From Candidatus Poseidoniaceae archaeon (GTDB lineage: Archaea; Thermoplasmatota; Poseidoniia; Poseidoniales; Poseidoniaceae): DNA of 64,000 bases. The notes below the pieces were generated by a model. The model was not told the origin of the DNA, did not search any database, and was given only the letters and a program-made list of their open reading frames with translations. The position numbers were made by a program, and so were the translations under genes. Within the stretch, counting starts at the first letter, position 1. Each line of letters starts with the position of its first letter. Where the stretch lies: contig JASLKG010000001.1 in assembly GCA_030747695.1 (NCBI GenBank), positions 177,105-241,104 of the forward strand, written 5' to 3'. Of this stretch, positions 19,865-29,109 are shown one piece after another.

Positions 19865-22800
19865 AATGCATCTGGCGGTGGTGGTAATACTGGTGCTGAA
19901 GGCACAGATGAGTATTGGTCATCCATTGGTTGATATCTAGGGTTAACAAATACCGATTGTTTAGAGATCGGAGGTTTCTTCTTTTGGAAAAATAGAGTGA
20001 TTAATAGAATAATTACTAGTAATCCTACACCTGCAATAATTTGTTCTTTAGTAGAAAGATTGAATTTTTCTGTAGCGTCATCTATCGATTCTTCTTCAAC
20101 CGGAACCGGAGGGTGCCATACTTCGTAAGTGACGTACCATGTAACATAGAGATCTTGTTGATCATCTGATATTATGGCATGAATTATCCATGGTCCAATA
20201 AATCCAGTATGATTGCATAGAATAGAACCAAGGCCTGATGTTTCATTGTTACAGGACCATGAATCTTCATAGAAATAACTAGTATTGCTAACTTCAGTGT
20301 TATTTCTAAGCCAAATTATTGAGAAGTTGAGATTATCTATTTCTTCTTGTGTGAGATCTATTTGAATGGATAAATTCAGAGGCTCAAATGTTGCATTAAT
20401 AGCTACATTTTCTCCAATAGGGTTTCGGACAATATATTCTATACGATTGACATCATTGTCTACAACATCGTCGCAATTATCATCGATCCCATTCCATCTT
20501 TCTACTGCATTGGGATTAATTTCAGAATTAGTATCATCACATTCGAGGAACCAACGGAAACCATCTCCATCATTGTCTAAATCAGGAACTAATGGGTTTG
20601 TCATTGTTTGAGTTACTTCCACTCCATCATCCAATTCATCGTTATCAGTGTCAGCGTCTAGAGGGTTTGTTGATAGATTGTTATACTCTTCTCCATCACT
20701 TAATCCATCGTCATCTGAATCATTATCCAGAGGGTTTGTTGATAAGTTATTGAATTCAAACAAATCTAGTAATCCATCAGAATCGGAATCTAGTCCTATA
20801 AAATCTTCATCGATTCCATCTCTGCAATTATTGTCAATACCATCCAATACTTCAGCAACGTCAGGATTTATTCCTGGATTACTATCATTGCAATCTTCAA
20901 ACCAATACCATCCGTCAAAATCTGAATCATTATCTTTAACTAATGGGTTTGTGAAATAAATTAGAATTTCATCGCCATCACTTAACAAATCACCATCGGT
21001 ATCGTAATTGGTCCAATTTGTTCCATAATTATGGTATTCAGAGTAATCTGTCAGATTATCTATGTCCACGTCAGTTTGATTGAAACCTTCGTCCCAGAAA
21101 ACGTCACAATCATCATCGATTCCATTCAATATTTCTGGAGCATTAGGATGAATATTTGGATTAGTATCATTGCAATCTTGGAACCAGTAATATGTGTCAG
21201 AATCAGCATCAGGGTCTGGAACTAGGGGATTTGTGTGATATTGGAATACTTCCTCTCCGTCTAGTAATCCATCGTCATCTGTGTCATTGTCAAATGGATC
21301 AGTATTGTTTACATTGACTTCTATACCATCATTAAGTAAATCATCATCTGTGTCAGAATCTGTAGCATTAGTTAGAGTTGTAAACAATTCTACTGGGTCA
21401 CTAAGGCCATCTTGGTCAGTATCAGAATTATATGGGTCAGTGCCATAAACATCAGTTTCATTTGAATCAGTTATTCCATCATCATCACTATCCAAGTCAA
21501 CTTGAGTTCCATGAATAATTAATTCCCAATGGTTCCAAGTACCTACATCTTGATTTCCATCATCATATACTTCTAGTGTCCAAATTCCTTGAGATGTTTC
21601 ACCCCAATGCTGGACACTGCTAAACATCCATTCATTGTAGTCGTTACCACTGTCTCGATAAGCGAAGTAATTTACGAGCTCAGATTCAGTACCATCAGGT
21701 GAAATTAGTGTGACATCAAGGTCACTTCTGTATTGGTGGTCTGCATCGAATAATATTTCGACAGATTCTACTATCAAGCCTTCAGTAACTGTGTGAGTGG
21801 AAACTATTGGGTTATTTGGATCGTCATCTGGTATCGATTGTGAAACAGTAATTTGTCCACTTGTAATATTTACTTCAGGTTCCGCTGTGTTCCAATTTTC
21901 TGCTAAACTTACTGCATGTCCCGCATCAATTACGCCAAATCCATACTTGTGATTGAATTCGTGACCAGCGCCATTTGTATTCCATCCTGAATCATTAGGG
22001 TCGTTTTTCCTAGAGCTCTCTACAATGATATGCTGAACATCTCTCCAAGTGAGATTAGAATTAGTTTCGAGCATTAACGCAATAACTCCTGATACTAATG
22101 GTGTCGCACTTGAAGTTCCACCAAAGTTGCTTGTATAATCGCTATTTGTATAACCATTACCTCCTTCCAAATCAGTAGTTGTAATTCCAACACCACTTCC
22201 ATCTGAAGGGGCTGAAACCAATACATTTGCACCAGGTTCTCCATATGTGGTTTGATCTCCATCATGATTAACAGCAGTCACTGAAATAGTAAATCTGCTG
22301 TTCGCGTAACCATCTAAATTTGAATCATCATCATCATCGAGACCATTTCCAGCAGCCCATGTAATTATATTACCCAATCCATTTCTTCCATTGTAGGCAT
22401 CACTTTCAAATGCAGCAAGCATCAAAGGACCAGGTGCTTGAAGAGTTTCTCCATCATCTGAAGGCCCCCAACTATTACTGTATATGTCAATGTCATCCTT
22501 TAGATGAGATAATGCACCTGCTTCATCATTGTCAGAATTGCTACAAGCAATTAACATGAGTCCAGCTAGAGAAGCATCTGGCGCTGCTCCTGAGACTCCA
22601 ATTCCATTATTTCCTGTGGCGGCAGCAACTCCTGCAGCGGCAGTACCATGAGCATCCCATCCATTAGGCATAGGGTCTCCATCATAGTTACAGTAATCAT
22701 AATCAAGACTTGATTCATAATTTGTGGATAAGTCTTCGTGATCCCACTCTAAACCATCATCAACGATTCCAATCACAACGCCATTTCCTTTGGCTGTATT

Positions 22801-23310
22801 CCAAGCACCTGTGATATTGACATCTTCTCCAGATACGCCATTATCTTGACCAGTATTTTCTAGATGCCATTGATTGGAGAAATAGGGGTCATTAGGTGTC
22901 CACTTTGGAGTCATTTGTCGTTTGACCAAAGGGTAGCCAGTTTCAATCACACCTTTAGCATGTAATTCTGAAATTTGCTGTATAGATTCAGAGGATTCTA
23001 ATTCTATAATCCAAGTGCTTGCAAGTAAGTTAACACTCTTTCCTAGAGGTTTACTACTGACCACAACCCACTCCTCAACTTCTTCCAATTCTGATTGTGA
23101 ATATTGTGTTAAATCACTTACTCTTGCAAATGCTGAACGTACAGCTGGAGAAAACGAATAAGTAATCGGTGCATCTTCAGGATTATCGCTTAATGGTGCA
23201 CCATATGAGGAATATTCAGCAATTTCAGATGCGGATGCTAAGGGTAACATACTGCTAGCAAAAAGCAATAGAACAACCACAACACCTCGCAAACCCATAC
23301 TCTCCTTCAT
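19861..23310 (-). CDS. Secreted subtilisin-family (S8) protease with P-domain, TSP3 and MopE-like repeats
   Basis: 1,149 residues: signal peptide (VVVVLLLFASSMLPLASA), prodomain, then an S8 catalytic domain. Its triad is Asp in GIVDDGLEWDHED (~180), His in GWDAHGTAAAG (~218) and Ser in GGTSSATPLVSG (~400). A proprotein-convertase P-like domain (~480-600) is followed by TSP3/EF-like DSDDDGLSDGEE repeats. Interleaved are three DCNDTNPxIxPxAxExxNGIDDDCD units, like the metal-binding motif of MopE. A C-terminal membrane helix (~1093-1113) and a Pro-rich tail end it. It is probably a surface-tethered protease used to degrade external protein. It starts 11 nt after the SRPBCC-SDR gene on the same strand, and its stop shares TTAA with the convergent gene. 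Confidence 0.92.
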   Translation of the reverse strand: MKESMGLRGVVVVLLLFASSMLPLASASEIAEYSSYGAPLSDNPEDAPITYSFSPAVRSAFARVSDLTQYSQSELEEVEEWVVVSSKPLGKSVNLLASTWIIELESSESIQQISELHAKGVIETGYPLVKRQMTPKWTPNDPYFSNQWHLENTGQDNGVSGEDVNITGAWNTAKGNGVVIGIVDDGLEWDHEDLSTNYESSLDYDYCNYDGDPMPNGWDAHGTAAAGVAAATGNNGIGVSGAAPDASLAGLMLIACSNSDNDEAGALSHLKDDIDIYSNSWGPSDDGETLQAPGPLMLAAFESDAYNGRNGLGNIITWAAGNGLDDDDDSNLDGYANSRFTISVTAVNHDGDQTTYGEPGANVLVSAPSDGSGVGITTTDLEGGNGYTNSDYTSNFGGTSSATPLVSGVIALMLETNSNLTWRDVQHIIVESSRKNDPNDSGWNTNGAGHEFNHKYGFGVIDAGHAVSLAENWNTAEPEVNITSGQITVSQSIPDDDPNNPIVSTHTVTEGLIVESVEILFDADHQYRSDLDVTLISPDGTESELVNYFAYRDSGNDYNEWMFSSVQHWGETSQGIWTLEVYDDGNQDVGTWNHWELIIHGTQVDLDSDDDGITDSNETDVYGTDPYNSDTDQDGLSDPVELFTTLTNATDSDTDDDLLNDGIEVNVNNTDPFDNDTDDDGLLDGEEVFQYHTNPLVPDPDADSDTYYWFQDCNDTNPNIHPNAPEILNGIDDDCDVFWDEGFNQTDVDIDNLTDYSEYHNYGTNWTNYDTDGDLLSDGDEILIYFTNPLVKDNDSDFDGWYWFEDCNDSNPGINPDVAEVLDGIDNNCRDGIDEDFIGLDSDSDGLLDLFEFNNLSTNPLDNDSDDDGLSDGEEYNNLSTNPLDADTDNDELDDGVEVTQTMTNPLVPDLDNDGDGFRWFLECDDTNSEINPNAVERWNGIDDNCDDVVDNDVNRIEYIVRNPIGENVAINATFEPLNLSIQIDLTQEEIDNLNFSIIWLRNNTEVSNTSYFYEDSWSCNNETSGLGSILCNHTGFIGPWIIHAIISDDQQDLYVTWYVTYEVWHPPVPVEEESIDDATEKFNLSTKEQIIAGVGLLVIILLITLFFQKKKPPISKQSVFVNPRYQPMDDQYSSVPSAPVLPPPPDAF

Positions 23311-23321
23311 GCACTAATCAA

Positions 23322-24746
23322 TTATGGTAGTATCTCCATGTTGTCCGCGTCATTAACTGTGCTCCATTTACCTAAAGTGTGTCTTAGACAAGATTCCAAA
23401 TCAGCATTTACGAATTTGTATCCTGAATCAAGTAATTTCTTTGGGCTGACATTTTGTCCTTCTAGAATCAGGTCCTTACCCATTTCTCCAAATAACAATT
23501 TGACCACAAAACTTGGCAACGGAGCAAATGCAGGCCGCTTCAATACCTTTCCAAGTAATTTTGCAAAATCTTTCTGATTGATTGGATTTGGTGATGTAAG
23601 ATTGAAAGGCCCTTCGCATTCTTTGTTCATAATCAAATGATGAATCGAATATATTACATCATTGAAAGAGATCCAAGATTGCATTTGTTTACCTCCTCCA
23701 ATAGGTCCCAGTGCACCAAATTTCGCAGGTAGTAATAATCTTTGCAGCATACCACCCTTGGCAGTCACGACAATTCCAGTTCTCATACTGACCACTCTAA
23801 TTCCAGAATCTTTTGCAGATTGAGTCGCAGATTCCCATTTTGCGCAAATATTAGGAAGAAATCCTTCTCCTGGTTCAGACTCTTCGGTGAGCACTTCATT
23901 TCCACGACCTCCGTACCATCCTATAGCTGATCCAGAAATCAATACTTCAGGTTTATTTTCACATTCTGACAATTTTTGAGAAAGTATTTCGGTAGGAATT
24001 GTTCTACTTTTTTCAATCAACATCTTTCGCCTTTTTGACCAATTCTTGTCACCTATCCCGGCCCCGGCTAAATGGACAACTGCATCGAAATTTTCTAATG
24101 AACCAGAAACGATTTCACCTGTAAGGTCATTCCATCTAATTACCGAATCAGGATTAGCGTAAGGAGGTAAATTACTTTCAACGCGTAATAATCTGAAAAC
24201 ATCATGTCCTGCTGCAGAAAGGAATGCATACAGTTCAGTTCCAATTAATCCGGTCGAACCTGTGATGAGTATTCTTTTTCTCTTTTGGGTAATGGTTTCA
24301 GATATTTTTGATAAATCATCGCGCACTGTGTCACTTCTGTATCTGAACATACCTCTCAATCTTGGCATTACTGTTATTGGAGAAGTAAATTTGGAAGCGA
24401 AATGTAGTGGTAAGCGCCATTCTAGTTCATCTCTGATCACACATCCATCCTTATTGGGCGTAAATTTCCTTGAATGTATCCATTTGTTGAAAACTCCCTT
24501 GATCATCGTATCGTCAAAAGTTCTGAATCTTTTCACATTATGATGTTCAGCTATCCACTTTCTTGGGAATGGGCCTAATTTCATTTTAAAAATAGTTCTC
24601 TCACCATCTTTGAGCGCGCCAATTTGTTGAGGCTTTATTGGTTCCCATTCAGGGGTTAATCTAGTAAAAGCCTCTTCAGAATCATACCAGTCCCACACAT
24701 TTTCTAGCGAATAATTGAAATGTGATTCATGGACAAATCTCGGCAA
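23322..24746 (-). CDS. SRPBCC-domain / TIGR01777 NAD-dependent epimerase fusion
   Basis: 474 residues. Residues 1-~150 look like a START/polyketide-cyclase (SRPBCC) ligand pocket (MPRFVHESHFNYSLENVWDW). From ~158 there is an atypical short-chain dehydrogenase of the TIGR01777/YfcH (SDR39U1) type. It has the Rossmann motif ITGSTGLIGTEL, VVHLAGAGIGDKNWSKRRK and SGSAIGWYGGRGNEVLTEES. Separate SRPBCC and YfcH genes are often neighbours or fused in other organisms. The start is TTG at 24746, supported by AGGAGG 7 nt upstream (complement of 24754-24759). It is divergent from crtI across 124 bp, which suggests but does not prove a link to the carotenoid pathway. Substrate is unknown. Confidence 0.85.
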   Translation of the reverse strand: MPRFVHESHFNYSLENVWDWYDSEEAFTRLTPEWEPIKPQQIGALKDGERTIFKMKLGPFPRKWIAEHHNVKRFRTFDDTMIKGVFNKWIHSRKFTPNKDGCVIRDELEWRLPLHFASKFTSPITVMPRLRGMFRYRSDTVRDDLSKISETITQKRKRILITGSTGLIGTELYAFLSAAGHDVFRLLRVESNLPPYANPDSVIRWNDLTGEIVSGSLENFDAVVHLAGAGIGDKNWSKRRKMLIEKSRTIPTEILSQKLSECENKPEVLISGSAIGWYGGRGNEVLTEESEPGEGFLPNICAKWESATQSAKDSGIRVVSMRTGIVVTAKGGMLQRLLLPAKFGALGPIGGGKQMQSWISFNDVIYSIHHLIMNKECEGPFNLTSPNPINQKDFAKLLGKVLKRPAFAPLPSFVVKLLFGEMGKDLILEGQNVSPKKLLDSGYKFVNADLESCLRHTLGKWSTVNDADNMEILP

Positions 24747-24838
24747 ATCATAACCTCCTATTAACTGACATCAATTAGGACTAAATGGGCCCAAACCACC
24801 ATTATTATTCAGTATAACTATCGGTTAACTGCTATGTT

Positions 24839-24847
24839 GTTTATATC
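24839..24847 (+). promoter_or_regulatory. TATA-box-like element of the crt operon
   Basis: TTTATATCG lies about 26-27 nt upstream of the crtI GTG. That is the usual archaeal distance from TATA centre to transcription start, so the mRNA is probably leaderless. No Shine-Dalgarno is seen before the GTG. Confidence 0.5.
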
Positions 24848-24870
24848 GTTGAAGTTTCTGCGACAGTTCC

Positions 24871-26463
24871 GTGTCAAGTAATCAGAGTGTGATTATTGTT
24901 GGTGCTGGCCCGGGAGGTTTGGCTGCAGCACTACTTTTAGCCAAAGCAGGATTAAAGGTCACAATATACGAGAAACACGACGAAGTAGGAGGCCGGACTA
25001 AGATCATAGACAGAGATGGATTTAAGTTCGATTTAGGTCCTACATTTTTTCATTATACTGAGGTTATTGAAGAGATATTCGAAGCGATTGGTCGTGATGC
25101 ACACGAAGAGTTAGGATTACAAAGACTTGACATGAATTATCGATTAGTATTTGGTCAAGGTGGGCAACTTGATTGTACTAGCGACTTGGAAATGATGAAA
25201 GATAGAATAGAAGAATTATCTGGCCCAAGAGATGCAATAGCATTCCTTCAATATGTGAAGGAAAATAGAAGGAAATTGAAACGCTCAAAAGCTTGTTTGC
25301 AAGAACCATGGAAAGGACCTCTTGATCTATTTTCAAAGAGAGCATTGAGAGTTTCTACAGTATTGAGGCCAACACGTACAGTTGCTAAGGATCTCAATCG
25401 TTTATTCAATGATGAAAGATTATTACTTGCAATGTCATTTCAAACCAAGTATCTTGGTATGTCACCTTTTAATTGTCCATCATTGTTTACAATACTTGCA
25501 TTTTTGGAATATGAGCATGGTATTTTCCATCCGATAGGTGGCTTGGGTAGTGTTACAGTAAGAATGGCTGAAATTGCTAGGGAACTAGGGGTTGAGATTA
25601 GATTAAATGAGGGAGTCGAGAAAGTCATCATCAAAGAGGGTAAAGCCAAAGGAGTTCAAACTAATTCAGGTAATCAATATGCTGATGCTGTAATAATTAA
25701 TGCTGATTTTGCTAAAGCTATGAAAGAACTTGTTCCTAATGAATCTAGGAAAAAATGGACCGATCGAAATTTGGAAAAGAAAAAATATTCTTGTTCGACA
25801 TTTATGTTGTATTTGAGTGTAGACAAAATTTACAAAAATCTTCCTCATCATCAGATTTATGCTTCTGAAAACTATATTGAAAACTTGAAGGATATAGAAG
25901 AAAGAAATGCCGTAACCTGGAATGACCCCTCTGTTTATGTGCAGAATGCTTGCGTTACTGACCCCAATCTTGCTCCAGATGGATGTTCTACAGTTTATGT
26001 CTTAGTACCGGTTAGCCATGAGCATGAAAACATTAACTGGTCTGAAATTAAAGATGAGTATAAAGAGGTCATTCTTAACCAGATTGAAAGCAAACTTGGG
26101 TACGAAGGGATTAGAGATCATATTCTAGATGTGGCAGTCACCACACCTGATATGTGGGGAGATTATTGCCATAGAGGTGCAGTATTCAATTTGGCACATG
26201 GGCTAGATCAAATGCTTTGGAGGAGGCCTAAAAATAAATTCGGTGATGTGCGCAATATGTACCTTGTAGGAGGTGGAACACATCCGGGTTCAGGTTTACC
26301 TGTAATTTTCGAAAGTGCCAGAATCTCCAGTAAATTAGTTCTTGATGACTTCGGAATAATTCCTGATTGGAATGGAATAGATTCATGGTTTAGTGATAGA
26401 AGAAGAAGTTCTAAAGGACGTAAGGCACTGAAGAGAATGAAGAATCAAATGGAGTCGAGGTGA
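24871..26463 (+). CDS. crtI: Phytoene desaturase-like FAD enzyme
   Basis: 530 residues of the CrtI/carotenoid isomerase oxidoreductase family. The N-terminus has the dinucleotide-binding motif VIIVGAGPGGLAAALLLAKAG and then YEKHDEVGGRTKI. The C-terminus has the second FAD block NMYLVGGGTHPGSGLPVIFESA, characteristic of CrtI. It would introduce double bonds into phytoene made by the crtB product 4 nt downstream. Start is GTG, probably on a leaderless transcript. No lycopene cyclase or retinal-forming dioxygenase is in the window, so the final product (carotenoid or retinal for a rhodopsin) is open. Confidence 0.9.
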   Translation: MSSNQSVIIVGAGPGGLAAALLLAKAGLKVTIYEKHDEVGGRTKIIDRDGFKFDLGPTFFHYTEVIEEIFEAIGRDAHEELGLQRLDMNYRLVFGQGGQLDCTSDLEMMKDRIEELSGPRDAIAFLQYVKENRRKLKRSKACLQEPWKGPLDLFSKRALRVSTVLRPTRTVAKDLNRLFNDERLLLAMSFQTKYLGMSPFNCPSLFTILAFLEYEHGIFHPIGGLGSVTVRMAEIARELGVEIRLNEGVEKVIIKEGKAKGVQTNSGNQYADAVIINADFAKAMKELVPNESRKKWTDRNLEKKKYSCSTFMLYLSVDKIYKNLPHHQIYASENYIENLKDIEERNAVTWNDPSVYVQNACVTDPNLAPDGCSTVYVLVPVSHEHENINWSEIKDEYKEVILNQIESKLGYEGIRDHILDVAVTTPDMWGDYCHRGAVFNLAHGLDQMLWRRPKNKFGDVRNMYLVGGGTHPGSGLPVIFESARISSKLVLDDFGIIPDWNGIDSWFSDRRRSSKGRKALKRMKNQMESR

Positions 26464-26467
26464 TTTT

Positions 26468-27457
26468 TTGTTCAATCTTAAATCGGCAATAAAGGAATGC
26501 GAAAAGCGCTGTATCGATGCATCCTCAAGTTTCGTAGCATCATTTTCAACACTCCCCACAGAAAAGAAAAATGCAGTTTCTGTAGTTTACGCAATGTGTA
26601 GATGGATCGATGACATTGCTGATGGGGACTCATTAGAATCTTTGAATGTAGATGATTATGTAGAAACATTTAGCCGAAATAGGCTCGCAAAATTAATTGA
26701 AATAAAAGAAATCAAACCTTCAGGAGAAATAAAATCTACATTTAGAAAATTTACAGCATTAAATGCGATTAGGCTACGGATAAGGGCATTTTCAGATGGC
26801 GAAGAAACAGCCTCAAATGAACATCCAGTAATGGTTGCAATGCATTGGGTGATAAACAATTTTTCAGTTCGTTTGATTGATCTTGAAACAATAATTGATG
26901 GAATGGAAGATGATTTGTTTCCTACTAAGATGCAAACTTGGGATGAGGTGAGAGGATATTGCTACAAAGTTGCTTCAGCTGTAGGTTTGGTTTTGATTGA
27001 GATTTATGGTTACAATGATTCTAAAGCTAGATATCATGCAATAGATATGGGAATTCAAATGCAATTAATCAATATCCTTCGAGATGTAAAAGAAGATTTA
27101 GAACGTGGTAGAATCTATTTGCCAATTTCTGTATTGAAAGAACATGGCATAAATGAAGATGCATTAAGTGATCCAAATTTAGAATCTGAATATGCATGGT
27201 CCTCATTTACCCAGCATTATGTCAATGTTGTACATGAACATCAAACGTCTGCAAAGGAATTACTTCCATTGTTACATCCTAATTCAAGGATGCAACCTGA
27301 AATCATGTTCAGGGCATACGAGTCTCTACTTTCGCACATAAATAAAACAAGAGGAGCAGTATTTTCTAAGCGTCCAAAGGTAAGGATTGGTACTAAAGTT
27401 ACACTTGCATGGAAAATTATTTCTAAACGCGCATTGAATCTATTGATGCTTAATTGA
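26468..27457 (+). CDS. crtB: Phytoene synthase
   Basis: 329 residues of the squalene/phytoene synthase family, which condenses two geranylgeranyl diphosphates. Both Asp-rich magnesium-diphosphate motifs are present: RWIDDIADG (DxxxD) and QLINILRDVKEDLERGRIYLP (DVxED). Start is TTG at 26468, 4 nt after the crtI stop. Its stop overlaps the TTG start of the next gene (TTGA). The tight coupling with crtI supports carotenoid rather than squalene synthesis. Confidence 0.92.
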   Translation: MFNLKSAIKECEKRCIDASSSFVASFSTLPTEKKNAVSVVYAMCRWIDDIADGDSLESLNVDDYVETFSRNRLAKLIEIKEIKPSGEIKSTFRKFTALNAIRLRIRAFSDGEETASNEHPVMVAMHWVINNFSVRLIDLETIIDGMEDDLFPTKMQTWDEVRGYCYKVASAVGLVLIEIYGYNDSKARYHAIDMGIQMQLINILRDVKEDLERGRIYLPISVLKEHGINEDALSDPNLESEYAWSSFTQHYVNVVHEHQTSAKELLPLLHPNSRMQPEIMFRAYESLLSHINKTRGAVFSKRPKVRIGTKVTLAWKIISKRALNLLMLN

Positions 27458-28716
27458 ATGAAACAATTGAGTTGGACAATATGCGTTTTTTTACCTTCCT
27501 TCGTTTCATGAGGATGATTAGAAAAAAAGGCCCTGCAGACATTGTATGGATTGAAAAAAAAGGTCTATTAGCAGTAAAACTCGCACAAATATTTGCATTG
27601 CGTCCAGACATAATATCAGTTGAAAAATGTAGACAGTTACAGGGTTTATACCAACATGCATCTATGATCTCTGCAGGAAATTTTAGAGAGTTAATACATG
27701 AAAGGGGTCCTGAAAATTTCAACTCACACTTTTCATGGATTGATGATCAACCTTTAGCTGCAGCATCTGTAGGTCAAGTGCATAGAGCGAAGTTGAAAAC
27801 AGGTGAAGAAGTCGTAATTAAAGTAATCAAAGGTAAATATGCTGACAAATTTAAGAGAGATGTAAAAAGAATGAAGAGTTGGTTGAAATGGTGGCTAATG
27901 CTATCTCCGAAATTGCGTAAAGTAGGAAATCCAATAGCTCTACTAAATCACGTTTCAGATTACACTACTAGGGAATTAGACTTGAGAAATGAAATTAAAG
28001 GCGCAAATGAATTAATTGAAATTAGAGATTCTTTGAAAGACAATTTCCCAATGCCTATGCTTCGTTTCCCCAAATATTATCCCGAATTATCAAACGAACA
28101 TGTCTTAGTATCGGAATATATTGATGGAAAATCATTAGAAGAATTGATTGAATCTAATGAATTAGAATGGGGGAAATTACTTGATTTATTTAGAATTCAT
28201 GGAGCTTATCTTTTCGGTATAGGAACATTCCATGGCGATCTGCATCCAGGTAATTGTTTTGTTGACAATAGTGGCAACTTTGTTTTCATAGATAATGCTT
28301 CAATTTGTCATGCTCCAGATTCGGTGAGTAGGTCGTTGTTCGAATTCTTTGAAAGTCTTTCAAACAGGAAATTTGATTCGGCTTTCAAATCACTACTTGG
28401 GATGTCTGAAAAGTTGCCTGAGAAAGAAAAATTGGACAAATATTTTGAGCGTATGTATGAAATATATTGTGACTTTGAAGAAAAGACAATTGGTGAACAG
28501 AGTTTAACACAAACGATGATGCAGACAGTCAAAGCAGCAGTTGAATTAGCAGGTGCAGAATTTGGTGAAGAGGCATTCCCAATCATACGTGCATTGATGT
28601 ATTTAGATGGCCTAGTTGCAAGGTCACATCCAGATGTTAAATTAGTAAAATCAATGGGGCCATATCTCAAAGAATTTCGTGAAGGTTTGGGAATAAATAC
28701 GCCTATTGATGCTTAA
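27454..28716 (+). CDS. ABC1/UbiB/AarF-family atypical kinase
   Basis: 420 residues of the ABC1/ADCK/UbiB family, lipid-linked ATPases associated with quinone and isoprenoid metabolism. Seen are the Ala-rich loop AAASVGQVHRAKLKTGEEVVIKV with the ATP lysine, and the catalytic block FHGDLHPGNCFVD. Two signature motifs are altered: KxGQ reads KLAQ (AVKLAQIFALRPDI), and the metal-binding DFG reads DNA (FIDNASICH). TTG at 27454 overlaps the crtB stop, though an ATG at 27481 is also possible. Being last in the crt operon suggests a role in handling isoprenoid lipids; that is inference. Confidence 0.85.
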   Translation: MNETIELDNMRFFTFLRFMRMIRKKGPADIVWIEKKGLLAVKLAQIFALRPDIISVEKCRQLQGLYQHASMISAGNFRELIHERGPENFNSHFSWIDDQPLAAASVGQVHRAKLKTGEEVVIKVIKGKYADKFKRDVKRMKSWLKWWLMLSPKLRKVGNPIALLNHVSDYTTRELDLRNEIKGANELIEIRDSLKDNFPMPMLRFPKYYPELSNEHVLVSEYIDGKSLEELIESNELEWGKLLDLFRIHGAYLFGIGTFHGDLHPGNCFVDNSGNFVFIDNASICHAPDSVSRSLFEFFESLSNRKFDSAFKSLLGMSEKLPEKEKLDKYFERMYEIYCDFEEKTIGEQSLTQTMMQTVKAAVELAGAEFGEEAFPIIRALMYLDGLVARSHPDVKLVKSMGPYLKEFREGLGINTPIDA

Positions 28717-28730
28717 TTGAATATACAAAG

Positions 28731-28762
28731 CCCTCATATACGGGTGGTTGGTCGGCGACTTG
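28731..28762 (+). promoter_or_regulatory. Shared 32-bp promoter element, copy 1 (eL41)
   Basis: It contains the TATA-like CATATAC, then GGGTGG, then TCGGCGA. The same ungapped 32-bp pattern recurs at 46418-46449 and 60961-60992. The ATG of eL41 is 6 nt downstream, so the leader must be very short. Confidence 0.65.
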
Positions 28763-28768
28763 TTCATC

Positions 28769-28876
28769 ATGAAGCGAGGTTCTCGGGCATGGAAAAAGGC
28801 TGGTCAGCAGCGATGGAAGTGGCGTAAGAAGAAGCTACGCCGTCGTAAGCGTGCTCGCCGACAAGCCAAGCAGTGA
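28769..28876 (+). CDS. rpl41e: Ribosomal protein eL41
   Basis: A 35-residue, extremely basic protein: MKRGSRAWKKAGQQRWKWRK followed by KKLRRRKRARRQAKQ. The segment WKWRKKKLRRRKRARR matches the single-helix eL41 of archaeal and eukaryotic large subunits (WKKKRMRRLKRKRR type), which bridges the two subunits. It has about ten extra N-terminal residues compared with the 25-residue classical protein. It sits directly behind a promoter element shared with the ribosomal-protein operon and 16S rRNA, and 23 nt before tRNA-Trp, so the two are probably cotranscribed. It is easily missed because of its size. Confidence 0.85.
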   Translation: MKRGSRAWKKAGQQRWKWRKKKLRRRKRARRQAKQ

Positions 28877-28899
28877 TTTTGTTTGATGTAAAACATATT

Positions 28900-29091
28900 G
28901 GGAGTATAGTATAACCTGGTAGTATAGCTGGCTCCAGTTGCACGGGAATGACGAGAGGTGAAGGTCTGAAATTGATGATGATCAACTGGAAGACCGACCT
29001 GTGAAAATCCCGCCACCAGCCGTACACACAAGAAATACAGTGGCGGAACAGAAGATACCAGCCGGTCGGGGTTCAAATCCCTGTGCTCCCA
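28900..29091 (+). tRNA. tRNA-Trp (anticodon CCA) with intron
   Basis: Acceptor GGGAGTA pairs with TGCTCCC (one G-U). D-stem is GTAT/GTAT via G-U pairs, anticodon stem GCTGG/CCAGC, anticodon CCA at 28934-28936, and T-arm CGGGG-TTCAAAT-CCCTG. The discriminator is A, and CCA is encoded at 29092-29094. The anticodon loop is interrupted after position 37 by an intron of about 119 nt, the usual site in archaeal tRNA-Trp. Spliced length is about 72 nt. Confidence 0.9.
28938..29056 (+). other. tRNA-Trp intron, possible box C/D guide RNA
   Basis: The boundaries are inferred from the anticodon loop. Inside are ATGACGA (28948-28954, box C-like), CTGA (28966-28969, box D'), TGATGATGA (28973-28981, box C') and CTGTGA (28999-29004, a poor box D). 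CGGGA (28943-28947) and TCCCG (29008-29012) can close the structure. Haloarchaeal tRNA-Trp introns are known to be C/D guides for methylation of their own tRNA. CAACTGGA in the intron is complementary to TCCAGTTG spanning the anticodon and splice site. Confidence 0.5.
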
Positions 29092-29109
29092 CCATTTGTT
29101 TTTAGGAGA

